Positions 1 to 6,644 of a DNA stretch of 10,236 nucleotides are shown here, in pieces. The notes below the pieces were generated by a model that saw nothing but the letters and a program-made list of their open reading frames with translations, was not told where the DNA came from and did no database searches. Origin of the DNA: Collinsella sp. (GTDB lineage: Bacteria > Actinomycetota > Coriobacteriia > Coriobacteriales > Coriobacteriaceae); NCBI GenBank assembly GCA_022728415.1, contig JAIJJM010000044.1:1-10236 (forward strand). The letters are read 5' to 3'. A program made the translations under genes and the position numbers. Positions within the stretch are counted from its first letter, which is position 1. Every line of letters begins with the position of its first letter.

Positions 1-569
1 CCACAGGAACCGGTCTTGGACAGTTCGGGATGCAACACCCTGCGATACTCCAACACCTTGCTACCCTTGTACCGGTCAAGCGTGGCGCTCGTCTGCGCCC
101 TCGAAACATCCTCGTCAACAGTGGTCCGCAAACGGTTGAACGCCTGTTCCAACCACTTATCGACCTCTTGGAACGTTTCATCAGTCCTACTGGGCCACTC
201 CTTCGGACGAATCTGGGGAGTTTCCACAGCAAGACTTCGATATGTGTCAGCCGGACGTTGCGCCACAAGCCACGGATCAGTATTGTCGCGCGGGAACACA
301 AGACCTGGAACGTCACCCTTCGGACTGACGCCCACGAGCCTCAACGTCTCATTCGCATAGGAGACACCCAGGCGGCGCACCTGCTGAATCAACGCCATTT
401 CCAACAAGGCCATGCGTGCTGCGACTGCATACGTCATGCCATCGTTCCACCAGTCTGAGGGAGTCAACGCATTCCATATCATGTGCGCTTGGCTCACATA
501 CTGGTTCACCAGCGTTGCGCGAGCCTTCTCAAGCGTGTCAGCCAACGTTTCAAGCGATTTACCGGCCAT
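1..569 (-). CDS. VG15/MuF-like minor head protein (partial, C-terminus off the window)
   Basis: The frame stays open from an ATG at 569-567 to the window edge, giving 189 visible codons. The product begins MAGKSLETLADTLEKARATL and includes RPADTYRSLA near residue 120 and YRRVLHPELSKTGSCG at the cut. The last motif resembles the Y-R-R-hydrophobic-H-P-E-x-S-x-T-G-x-C-G signature I associate with actinophage VG15/MuF-like minor head (capsid maturation) proteins encoded right after the portal. Such proteins join the portal and procapsid; some carry fused activities, which cannot be judged here because the C-terminus is missing. The ATG shares one base with the portal TGA (TGATG), indicating translational coupling. 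Assignment rests on the motif and gene order. Confidence 0.75.
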   Translation of the reverse strand, partial: MAGKSLETLADTLEKARATLVNQYVSQAHMIWNALTPSDWWNDGMTYAVAARMALLEMALIQQVRRLGVSYANETLRLVGVSPKGDVPGLVFPRDNTDPWLVAQRPADTYRSLAVETPQIRPKEWPSRTDETFQEVDKWLEQAFNRLRTTVDEDVSRAQTSATLDRYKGSKVLEYRRVLHPELSKTGSC

Positions 570-2176
570 CAGGACTCAGACTCGCCTTCATCGACAAGCT
601 CGACATCAACATTAGGCAGACCATCCACAGCGGACTTGGTTTCATCATCCCAACCCGTAGCCGGTTCCACTGCGGCAACAAGCTTCGCGGTACCCTTATC
701 CGACTGGCCGGAAACATTGAACTGGTCGGCAAGACGGTTCATATCATCCTCGGCAACATCCTGAGCCGTATAGCCCATCTTGTGCGTGAGAATCGTCCTA
801 CGCGCCAACAAGCCGCTCTGATACAGCAGTTGGCAAGCCTGAGCCTGTTCCAGCGAACTGGTCGTATCCATCGGCTTCCACACCATCTCGAACTCGCTCT
901 GCGAAGCCTTGGAGCCGTCCAACGCCAAAGCCATACGAATCATACGGACAATAGGCTCGGCGTCAAGATCGTTCATGGTCTGAACCTTGAACTTCAACGT
1001 CTCACGCTTCAGTTCCGCACCACTGGCGGAACCCTGCACGTCAGGCGAAAGAATATCCAACGGAATGCCGGACACTGCGGCAAGCTGCTTCACGTCGGAA
1101 ACAATGATGTTCTGCAAACTACCGGTATCGGTGGTCTGCGACTCCCAAATCTCCACACCATCAGGCAACTGCCACAATGCTGCCGGACCCATAGCGAAAC
1201 GCTTCGAATAGTCGATGGGATCGCCAACCTCAGCAAGACCGTTGATCACATCGGGGTCTTCCTCCGTGTAAGTCTGCGGAAGATCACCTTTGACGGCACG
1301 TTGGCGGAACGCCTGCATCATCGTGATGCACAGGCGGTCGAACACCTCACGGTCGATACGCTTCAACATCGGAAGATACGGCTCGAACAAGCCTTGACCG
1401 TCAACCGTGCTCAACCGGACTATAGGCAATGAGTCACAGTCCAGAGCGTAATCGTATTCGTCACCCTTACTATCATCCCACTTCCAGTTCGTTCCAGGAC
1501 TCCACGCCTTGCCTTGATTGATGAAAACGGCAAGGTCCCCATCATCGGAAGGATTGACTACAGTACGTTCGGATTCCCTGTACGCCACACGCGAATACAC
1601 ACGCTTGGAGAACCCGTCATCGTCACGTTCGATACGGAACAAGGTAAGAGTCTCGACACCATGCTTGTCATCATGCGAATACATGATCGCCGCATCGTCA
1701 TTGTCGGACATCCACGCTTCCCAAGGACTCAACGCCTTGATATAACGGTTTCCCTGCCCTTCTCCAACGAGAGCGAACGAACACCCGTAATCGCCCTTGT
1801 CAGGCAGTAGATGACGGCGGAGAATGAACGACAGGCCACACTGCTTGGCCATCTGGTCGGCATCGGTATCCTTCAACGAGGAATCCTCAACCTTACGGAA
1901 ACCATTAGGCTGCTGCCGGTCGGTCACACTCTCGCTGATACGACGCGCGAGATTCACGACACCCAACTGGCGCATCAGCTTGTAGACAGGAGCCGCGTTC
2001 GGGTCAACACCCTGCGGAACGCTGCTCCTGTCCACCATCTCCTTGCCATCCTTGAACAACTTCAATTCGGCAATATCCAAGAGACGGGAACCCCACTCCT
2101 GTGCCAACGACGTAATCACGTAAGCATCATCGTCATCAATGGATGCCCCGTCAATGATTAGCTGCAACTCTGCCAC
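569..2176 (-). CDS. Phage portal protein, SPP1 gp6-like
   Basis: This 535-aa protein would form the dodecameric ring at the capsid vertex through which DNA is packaged and ejected. The N-terminal region has VNLARRISESVTDRQQPNGF (about 74-93), like the clamp/wing entry of gp6-type portals. The middle has GLFEPYLPMLKRIDREVFDR followed by a long helix with AFRQRAVKG. The C-terminal third has the family-like AVSGIPLDILSPDVQGSASG and then helical sequence. The tail is acidic (VELVDEGESES). The start is a GTG at 2176-2174 preceded by GGAAGAGG at good spacing. It lies 15 nt after the terminase stop and overlaps the next gene by one base. Length fits the family. Identity is by motif and synteny only. 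Confidence 0.88.
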   Translation of the reverse strand: MAELQLIIDGASIDDDDAYVITSLAQEWGSRLLDIAELKLFKDGKEMVDRSSVPQGVDPNAAPVYKLMRQLGVVNLARRISESVTDRQQPNGFRKVEDSSLKDTDADQMAKQCGLSFILRRHLLPDKGDYGCSFALVGEGQGNRYIKALSPWEAWMSDNDDAAIMYSHDDKHGVETLTLFRIERDDDGFSKRVYSRVAYRESERTVVNPSDDGDLAVFINQGKAWSPGTNWKWDDSKGDEYDYALDCDSLPIVRLSTVDGQGLFEPYLPMLKRIDREVFDRLCITMMQAFRQRAVKGDLPQTYTEEDPDVINGLAEVGDPIDYSKRFAMGPAALWQLPDGVEIWESQTTDTGSLQNIIVSDVKQLAAVSGIPLDILSPDVQGSASGAELKRETLKFKVQTMNDLDAEPIVRMIRMALALDGSKASQSEFEMVWKPMDTTSSLEQAQACQLLYQSGLLARRTILTHKMGYTAQDVAEDDMNRLADQFNVSGQSDKGTAKLVAAVEPATGWDDETKSAVDGLPNVDVELVDEGESES

Positions 2177-2191
2177 AGGGCACCTCTTCCA

Positions 2192-4072
2192 TCAGTAGAT
2201 TCTCGACGGCGCGCGACGCCTCTTCTCCTCGGCTATCTCCAGATAGCGGGCGCGTGCGCGGTATGCGAGAATGCCCGCGACGCAGGCATCGATCTTGTTC
2301 GGGCTGGCCGGTGATTCCTTGAGAATCTTGTAGCCATACGATTTGTCCACCCGGCGCGGATGCCGGAAATGGTTGACGAGCCTCGGGTCGGCAAGCAACG
2401 CGATGCTGTTCAACGCTGGCTTTCTGCCTTCCGGCTCCTCATACGGGTAGCGGAAACCTGTGGCCGCGTTCTCCGTGGCCTGATACATCTCGTTCTTCCA
2501 GTTGTTCGTATAGAACTTGACGAGATCGCCGTTCTTGCGGGGGCCGACCTTCAGTTTCTTCCCGTAGTCCTTCTCCCAAGCGCCTATCATCGACTCGAAG
2601 AAGGCCGCGTCGGCAAAGAAGCCGACCACGTTGTACTTGTCGAGCATGTCTCTGGCGGCTTGGTCGAAAGCGTCACGGTCAACCCTCCACGTGGCCTTCT
2701 CCGGCCCGTCCGGGCATTGCTCCAGCTTGATAAGGAACAGCATACCATCGGACACCCTGCAACCAACGAGGGCTGTGGAGTCCTTCGACACGGAACCGTC
2801 GAAGCCGAGCGTTATCGGCTCCTTCTTGGTGACGAATTTCTGCCAAGCGGTTTCGAGCTTGCGGGAACCCAGATAACCGGCCATCTCGTCCTTGTACAGG
2901 ACATGGGATTGAATGTCGGACTCCCTGAGCCAAGCGTTCTGCACGCTGGAAAGATTGTTCAGGAAGTAGCGAATCGAATCTGCGGGATCGGTGTCCGGCT
3001 GATAGATCTGGTCAAGCTGACCATCCAACGTCAACCACCCGTCCTTGGACGGGCCAAGCTCGCCATCGGTCAGCGAATAACGGCCATCGGCGCTCAGACC
3101 GGTCTTGTTCTCAATCGGCACGTCGGTACCGTCCTTGAGAATGATATGGTCTTTCCCATCGGGGCTTTTCAAGGATTGGCCGTAGGCAATCTCAAGGGCC
3201 TTGGTCATCTTCTTCTCGTCCGAGAAGTCCTCCACGTCCAACGTCGCGTACACATGGTCGAAGTAGATGCCGGCACGATGCTTGATTCGTCCTGCGGCCA
3301 CATCCCACGCATACTTGTACGACGCTTCAGCGATACTGCCCTCGCCGGGGCGGTACATCGTGGAGGTCTCCATCATGAACGTGCCAGCGGTACCGGCACG
3401 CTTGCCGAGGTTTCGGGCCACGGTCTTGTACACGTTCCACAGCTTCGGCTGCACCATAAGATGCGTCTCGTCGGCAAGACCACAGGTGGTCAGCTTTCCA
3501 TCCTGACTGGAGGCACCCGAAGTGATGGGCATGATGATGCCACCCTCGGGAAGCATGATACGGGTCGTGCCCACATCCATGCCCATGCCCTTCCAATCGG
3601 ACAAGGGGCCGGAATCGCAGTTGTAGTAGATGGACTCGAACACGTTGCCGGCCTGCTGCTCGGAATTGGCCAAGCACACGACCTCGGGCTGGGTGACGGG
3701 CTTGCCCACAGGCTCACCCTCGTGATACTCGTAGGTCTCGCCCATGAACGTGTAGGTCTCGCCCTCACGCGCCCAATGGTCGAAACGACAAGGGCCGAAA
3801 CCCTCGAACATGCCGACGCCAGCGGCTTTGCCCGACTTGTCACGGCCCTTGGCTCGGGAAAGGAACAGTCGGTTAAACTTGCGCTTGCCGTTCCTCTTCA
3901 ACGCATAGGCGCCGATCATGAACTGGTACTCGTCCAAATCGAAATGCATGGGCAAGCCGATACCGTCGCCACGTCCGATAAGCGTGAACGTCTCAATCCA
4001 CCACACCGCCAGATGGCCGAGGGAATGATCGTACTCCCATTGCGTCAGCTGGGGAATGATGTCATGCGCCAC
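2192..4072 (-). CDS. Terminase large subunit (packaging ATPase and nuclease)
   Basis: This 626-aa protein is the motor that drives DNA into the procapsid and cuts the concatemer. The ATPase half shows a Walker-A-like stretch, LSRAKGRDKSGKAAG (about 71-85), and a Walker B ending in DE (GLADET, about 198-203). The nuclease half has candidate acidic residues in TLGFDGSVSKDS (D425), GFFADAAFF (D488) and NKIDACVAG (D593 region), in the usual RNase H-like order. NNWKNEMYQA and the HFRHPRR stretch match the end of the nuclease domain. The start overlaps the small terminase gene by 11 nt. An unbroken 612-codon frame on the opposite strand is an antisense shadow. Confidence 0.93.
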   Translation of the reverse strand: MAHDIIPQLTQWEYDHSLGHLAVWWIETFTLIGRGDGIGLPMHFDLDEYQFMIGAYALKRNGKRKFNRLFLSRAKGRDKSGKAAGVGMFEGFGPCRFDHWAREGETYTFMGETYEYHEGEPVGKPVTQPEVVCLANSEQQAGNVFESIYYNCDSGPLSDWKGMGMDVGTTRIMLPEGGIIMPITSGASSQDGKLTTCGLADETHLMVQPKLWNVYKTVARNLGKRAGTAGTFMMETSTMYRPGEGSIAEASYKYAWDVAAGRIKHRAGIYFDHVYATLDVEDFSDEKKMTKALEIAYGQSLKSPDGKDHIILKDGTDVPIENKTGLSADGRYSLTDGELGPSKDGWLTLDGQLDQIYQPDTDPADSIRYFLNNLSSVQNAWLRESDIQSHVLYKDEMAGYLGSRKLETAWQKFVTKKEPITLGFDGSVSKDSTALVGCRVSDGMLFLIKLEQCPDGPEKATWRVDRDAFDQAARDMLDKYNVVGFFADAAFFESMIGAWEKDYGKKLKVGPRKNGDLVKFYTNNWKNEMYQATENAATGFRYPYEEPEGRKPALNSIALLADPRLVNHFRHPRRVDKSYGYKILKESPASPNKIDACVAGILAYRARARYLEIAEEKRRRAPSRIY

Positions 4073-4517
4073 CGTTCACCACCCTCAACTGACGGCGGCG
4101 ACGGTCAACGTCCTCCTTCACGGCCTCGCCACGGGTCTCGGGACGTTCCGTGCCTGTACTCATATCATCAGCCTCGATGGCCTCGATCTTCGCCTTGATA
4201 CGAGCGGCAGGCGTGATAAGAAACGAGTCCTCGCGCTGGCGAATCTCAGCGGCCATCACCGCAGAAGGCTTCGACATACGCCAGTAATCATCCTTCAGCT
4301 TCGCCAAGTCCATCAACGAGAACCAGTCGGCCTCCATACCCATGCGCGGAGCCATAGGCCCCGTCTGCATCGACCTGTACCAGCGTTTCGTCAAGTCAAG
4401 CCACTCACGCCCATCAGGACGGGTCGCGGGCAAGTCCAGACCCATAACGGTATCAGGACTTTTCAAAACCACATTCCTACCGGCCTTGCTACGACCGGAA
4501 TGACCATTGCCAGCCAT
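4062..4517 (-). CDS. Terminase small subunit
   Basis: This 151-aa protein lies directly before the large terminase and overlaps it by 11 nt. The small subunit recognises the packaging site on phage DNA and recruits the large subunit. The sequence has the layout of actinophage small terminases: a basic glycine-rich N-terminus (MAGNGHSGRSKAGRN), a W-containing core (REWLDLTKRWYRSMQTG, then EADWFSLMDLAKLKDDYWRM), and AAEIRQREDSFLITPAARIKAK, which parallels the usual E-x-R-x-R-E..F-G-x-T-P-x-x-R motif. The C-terminus is charged and arginine-rich. The ATG at 4517-4515 follows GGGGTTGA. The assignment comes from these motifs plus position. Confidence 0.82.
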   Translation of the reverse strand: MAGNGHSGRSKAGRNVVLKSPDTVMGLDLPATRPDGREWLDLTKRWYRSMQTGPMAPRMGMEADWFSLMDLAKLKDDYWRMSKPSAVMAAEIRQREDSFLITPAARIKAKIEAIEADDMSTGTERPETRGEAVKEDVDRRRRQLRVVNGGA

Positions 4518-4569
4518 GCTTCAACCCCATTCCGCCCATTCCGGGCACGCCGAAGCCAAGGCGTTCCGC

Positions 4570-5082
4570 CTACAGGCACCGGTTATGGACTAGAAGTCGG
4601 TTCGCCAAAGTCGCCTGACGCGACTTCTCCAAAGGAACCTTCCACTTAAACGCCGGACCATCAGGCCCGGAAGAATCAACATCGACCCGCTTGCCGCACA
4701 CCGCACACACGCCACCGCATTCCGCGATGACATCCGCGTCGGTGAACGACTCCACCCGAATATCCGGCTCGATATCCTCGGCCTCGACCTGCTTGACGAA
4801 CAAGGGGGTTTCCGGATTGAGGGGATACTTCACAGGGTCTTTATCCGACAGACGCTTGTACTTGCTGCGATGCCTGCCGGAACAGAAAATCTGGTCAACA
4901 CGAGACGGTTGAAAATAATGGCCTATAGGACACAAACGGGTACGAAACGGGATAATCGGACTACCCGCATACCGGTCACGGTCATAATGATGGCGGCACA
5001 AGCCGCGCGCATACACCGCATTCCCGCAGCCGGCCACCATGCACACATAGCCGCTCACTGAAACGCCGGATGCGAATACCAC
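4570..5082 (-). CDS. Cysteine-rich zinc-binding protein with degenerate HNH-like C-terminus
   Basis: This 170-aa protein has three putative zinc-binding segments. The first is C14-x4-C19-x9-C29-x2-H32 within GCGNAVYARGLCRHHYDR. The second is C51 to C67 and H71, with QPSRVDQIFCSGRHRSKYKR, a finger often fused to phage HNH nucleases. The third is C122, C126 and C129 (ECGGVCAVCGKRV) followed by FKWKVPLEKSRQATLANRLLVHNRC. The third has the spacing of an HNH fold, with N161, H166 and C169, but W147-K148 stand where D-H is expected. It may therefore bind DNA without cutting. The GTG start at 5082 follows AGGAAG; an internal ATG at 5041 would still keep the first finger. The function is inferred. 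Confidence 0.65.
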   Translation of the reverse strand: MVFASGVSVSGYVCMVAGCGNAVYARGLCRHHYDRDRYAGSPIIPFRTRLCPIGHYFQPSRVDQIFCSGRHRSKYKRLSDKDPVKYPLNPETPLFVKQVEAEDIEPDIRVESFTDADVIAECGGVCAVCGKRVDVDSSGPDGPAFKWKVPLEKSRQATLANRLLVHNRCL

Positions 5083-5390
5083 TGCTCTTCCTTCCTGCGT
5101 TCACGATTCATGCGCCGCTGCTCAGCGGACTCCTGCGCGGTTTTCTGCGAATGATGGTACGGGCACAAGGCCCACAGATTCGACGGGGAATCATCATCGG
5201 GCTCACCGTTCTTCGCGCGAACCTTATGATCGACCTCATTGGCCGAATAGCCGCAAATATGCTTTGCCCCCGTATGCCAATCAGTCACAATCCACTGGCA
5301 TCGATAGCGGTCCCGCTCCAATATCTGCTTGCGGGTCCGCTCCCATCCGGGATTGAACCGTGCATCACGGTTGGAAGATGACCAAACCAT
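5055..5390 (-). CDS. HNH endonuclease (packaging-associated)
   Basis: This 111-aa protein is an HNH nuclease. C31 (RYRCQW) and C46 (KHICGY) form one zinc pair. The catalytic core is EVDHKV (D54-H55), then SNLWALCPYHHSQKT with N71, C76, H79 and H80. The tail is basic (RRMNRERRKEEQ). Genes of this type next to small terminase genes are known in HK97-like phages to assist terminase cleavage at cos. The position two genes upstream of the terminase pair fits that role. The ATG at 5390-5388 is preceded by GAGGAG five bases away. It overlaps the downstream gene by 28 nt. The nested inverted repeat just upstream may be its substrate region. Confidence 0.9.
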   Translation of the reverse strand: MVWSSSNRDARFNPGWERTRKQILERDRYRCQWIVTDWHTGAKHICGYSANEVDHKVRAKNGEPDDDSPSNLWALCPYHHSQKTAQESAEQRRMNRERRKEEQWYSHPAFQ

Positions 5391-5415
5391 GATGACTCCT
5401 CATATATAAGGGGAC

Positions 5416-5498
5416 GGAACCGGTGGGAGCGTGGCGAGCGAGCATTCCAACGGGGTTAATCCAAATACAAGGGAGTTGGCCCACGGGCCACCGGTTCC
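5416..5498. repeat. Nested inverted repeat, candidate cos/packaging site or structured leader
   Basis: An 11-bp arm GGAACCGGTGG (5416-5426) is perfectly matched by CCACCGGTTCC (5488-5498). Inside it CGTGG (5430-5434) pairs with CCACG (5481-5485), and CCAAC (5447-5451) pairs with GTTGG (5475-5479). The arms nest in register as one long interrupted hairpin. No U-tract follows, so an ordinary terminator is unlikely. Position between the tRNA array and the HNH and terminase genes suits a terminase recognition site. A role in the 5' leader of the late mRNA or in tRNA release is also possible. Confidence 0.5.
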
Positions 5499-5501
5499 TA
5501 G

Positions 5502-5572
5502 AGGCAATCCCGAGAATCGAACTCGAACCTGCGCTTTACGAGAGCGCCGCTCTTCCAATGAGCTAGAATGCC
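5502..5572 (-). tRNA. tRNA-Thr(CGU)
   Basis: The 71-nt cloverleaf is complete: acceptor GGCAUUC/GAUUGCC with one U-U mismatch, D-stem GCUC/GAGC, anticodon stem GCGCU/AGCGC with loop CUCGUAA, and T-stem UCGAG/CUCGG with loop UUCGAUU. The anticodon CGU (complement at 5538-5540) reads ACG. Discriminator is U; CCA is not encoded. It is the last tRNA of the array in the direction of transcription. Confidence 0.93.
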
Positions 5573-5576
5573 ACGC

Positions 5577-5592
5577 CTCCCACTAGAGGGAG
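5577..5592 (-). other. Short hairpin before tRNA-Thr
   Basis: CTCCC (5577-5581) pairs with GGGAG (5588-5592) around a six-base loop, five bases from the 5' end of tRNA-Thr. It may guide 5' processing of the tRNA; this is inference. Confidence 0.35.
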
Positions 5593-5642
5593 CGCTATTC
5601 AGTTATTGCCGTACGGCATGGCGTGAAGCCGCCGCCGGCGAC

Positions 5643-5671
5643 TGGCAATGACCGAGAAGCTGTCACCGCCA
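5643..5671 (-). other. Strong hairpin in the Trp-Thr gap
   Basis: On the minus strand UGGCGGUGAC pairs with GUCAUUGCCA over ten bases with two G-U pairs, around the loop AGCUUCUCG. On the plus strand the two wobble pairs become A-C mismatches, so the structure favours minus-strand RNA, the strand of the tRNAs. A second stem, UGCCU/AGGCA with a seven-base loop, lies just upstream (about 5678-5694). The 124-nt gap has no gene I can support. It may hold a processed small RNA or a decayed tRNA. Confidence 0.45.
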
Positions 5672-5696
5672 AGAGCTGCCTCTTCTCAAGGCATCG

Positions 5697-5768
5697 CATA
5701 CCCGGAAAGAATCGAACTTCCGTAACCGGTTTTGGAGACCGGTGCCTGAACCACTCGGCCACGGGCAT
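5697..5768 (-). tRNA. tRNA-Trp(CCA)
   Basis: The 72-nt gene folds with acceptor AUGCCCG/CGGGUAU, a three-pair D-stem GCC/GGC, anticodon stem CCGGU/ACCGG with loop CUCCAAA, and T-stem GGAAG/CUUUC with loop UUCGAUU. The anticodon CCA (complement at 5733-5735) reads UGG. Discriminator G suits tRNA-Trp. The several G-U pairs are within normal range. The 48-nt gap to the next tRNA shows no convincing feature. Confidence 0.94.
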
Positions 5769-5816
5769 TTGTGGTAGTCAATTGTTTAGGCTGGCTGACA
5801 TACCTTGACCAGACAG

Positions 5817-5901
5817 CGGAGAGAGTGGGAGTCGAACCCACACGCCCGTCAGGGCAGACTGTTTTCGGAACAGTTGCCGCCGCCAATCGGCTGGTCCCTC
5901 C
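5817..5901 (-). tRNA. tRNA-Ser(CGA), with C at position 33
   Basis: The 85-nt class II tRNA has acceptor GGAGGGA/UCUCUCC, D-stem GCC/GGC, anticodon stem ACUGU/ACAGU with loop UCCGAAA, long variable arm UGCCC-UGAC-GGGCG, and T-stem GUGGG/CCCAC with loop UUCGACU. Discriminator is G. The stem sets the anticodon as CGA (reads UCG), and the long variable arm and G73 agree with serine. Position 33 is then C where U is nearly universal. A shifted reading to CCG would restore U33 but break the stem. It may decode poorly or have a special use. Confidence 0.85.
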
Positions 5902-5906
5902 AAATC

Positions 5907-6026
5907 TCGCAACGCATTGCACGATCAGTATGCAACGATCTCCGGGCGCTACCCGACGTTCTCTGCGACCGCAGCCGCCTAGGTGTTCAGCCTCAGTCCT
6001 CTGCCAGATTCTTGAACTACATTGCG
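5907..6026 (-). ncRNA. Candidate 120-nt tRNA-like RNA filling the Ser(CGA)-Tyr gap
   Basis: CGCAAUG (6026-6020) pairs over seven bases, one G-U, with CGUUGCG (5914-5908). Directly against the 3' strand stands a 7-bp hairpin, CGUUGCA/UGCAAUG with loop UACUGAUCG, placed like a T-arm but without the UUCNA loop. A D-arm-like GUUC/GGAC with GG in the loop follows the 5' strand. Then comes UGAGG-CUGAACA-CCUAG, an imperfect anticodon-like arm that would show GAA. Two further small hairpins fill the middle. The ends lie four and five bases from canonical tRNAs. It could be a decayed tRNA-Phe with insertions, or another small RNA cut out by tRNA enzymes. Confidence 0.4.
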
Positions 6027-6030
6027 ATTG

Positions 6031-6108
6031 TGGCGGCAGAGAGAATCAAACTCCCATTGCCAAAGGCAGTCGGGTTACAGCCGACGCGCACTCCACGTGC
6101 CTACCGCC
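6031..6108 (-). tRNA. tRNA-Tyr(GUA)
   Basis: The 78-nt gene has acceptor GGCGGUA/UGCCGCC, D-stem GCAC/GUGC with a short five-base loop, anticodon stem GUCGG/CCGAC with loop CUGUAAC, a variable arm UGCC-UUU-GGCA, and T-stem GGGAG/CUCUC with loop UUUGAUU. The anticodon GUA reads UAC and UAU. The extended variable arm and discriminator A match bacterial tRNA-Tyr. The short D-loop is unusual. Confidence 0.9.
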
Positions 6109-6110
6109 AG

Positions 6111-6176
6111 ACCCCGATTGTGGCGCGACCCGTAGGTCATCCACCCCCAGCCCCTACGTAGCAGGCCAGATCGGGA
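6111..6176 (-). ncRNA. Candidate 66-nt structured RNA beside tRNA-Tyr
   Basis: UCCCGAU (6176-6170) pairs over seven bases with AUCGGGG (6118-6112), closing a 66-nt unit whose 3' end is two bases from the tRNA-Tyr 5' end. Inside, UGGC pairs with GCCA and CGUAGG with CCUACG, giving a long irregular hairpin. There is no T-arm, so I do not call it a tRNA. It may be a released small RNA or a spacer structure. Confidence 0.33.
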
Positions 6177-6442
6177 AACAAAGGCCGCTTCATAGAAACG
6201 ACCTAGGAGACTCCTTCTACGATATGCAGATGAGCTAAGAATTGCGAGGTGGTGGATTGCGTTTTACCACCAACGCCGAGCATGTGATGCACTAACCGTG
6301 TACCGCTGTAGCGTTCCTCGTCACACTTCCCCCGCTAAAGGGTGCCGCTAAGCCGTGACGCAGCCTTAACCCGGCATACATGCAGTCCGGGTTTATTCAG
6401 CCAACCTCATAAAGCATCAAGGGAGCGACCCTCGATACTTCG
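6177..6442 (-). other. Structured gap between candidate RNA and tRNA-Ser(GCU)
   Basis: No gene is supported here, but stems are frequent in minus-strand RNA. GGUCGUU/AGCGGCC has a seven-base loop (about 6185-6205). GGUGG/CCACC lies near 6248-6271, inside a weaker CGAGG/CCUCG closure. CGUCAC/GUGACG lies near 6315-6360. AACCCGG/CCGGGUU lies near 6368-6394. Some pieces look like tRNA arms (UUAGCUCAUCUG near 6225-6240), but none completes a cloverleaf. Decayed tRNAs are a plausible reading. Confidence 0.35.
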
Positions 6443-6534
6443 CGGACGGTGCGAGATTCGAACTCGCGGAACGCCAAAACGACGTTCGGCGGCTTAGCAA
6501 GCCACTGCAATCAACCGGACTCTGCCAACCGTCC
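6443..6534 (-). tRNA. tRNA-Ser(GCU)
   Basis: The 92-nt class II tRNA has acceptor GGACGGU/ACCGUCC, anticodon stem GUGGC/GCCGC with loop UUGCUAA, a long variable arm GAACGUC-GUUUU-GGCGUUC (seven pairs), and T-stem GCGAG/CUCGC with loop UUCGAAU. The anticodon GCU reads AGC and AGU. Discriminator G fits serine. The D-arm is weak and its loop long. It is the first tRNA of the array and so lies nearest the candidate promoter. Confidence 0.92.
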
Positions 6535-6598
6535 ACACCGCGCCCCGGTTCAAGAAACGACACCAACACTGTCTGTTGATGTGATCTAAAGGCGCGGC

Positions 6599-6634
6599 AA
6601 AAAACAAAACCCCGACGCCAATGGCATACGGGGT
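6599..6634 (-). terminator. Intrinsic terminator or attenuator ahead of the tRNA array
   Basis: In minus-strand RNA ACCCCG (6634-6629) pairs with CGGGGU (6614-6609). The stem continues as AU/GU and GCC/GGC around an AUU loop, and UUUUGUUUUUU follows at once. This is a good Rho-independent terminator. Because it lies before tRNA-Ser(GCU), it either ends a transcript from the right or attenuates the tRNA operon. Confidence 0.7.
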
Positions 6635-6644
6635 GAATAATAAT

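Noticed and set aside
416..1432. 338-codon plus-strand frame opposite the portal gene
   Set aside because: It lies inside the portal and head gene on the other strand and has no recognisable domain or operon context.
2360..4198. 612-codon open frame antisense to the large terminase
   Set aside because: The other strand encodes recognisable terminase motifs over the same span. The antisense frame is a by-product of GC-rich codons and shows no family motif.
5771..6238. Plus-strand frames of 118-155 codons over the tRNA array
   Set aside because: They are antisense to clear tRNA genes; motifs such as ESNPHARQGRLF are the usual false translation of tRNA complements.
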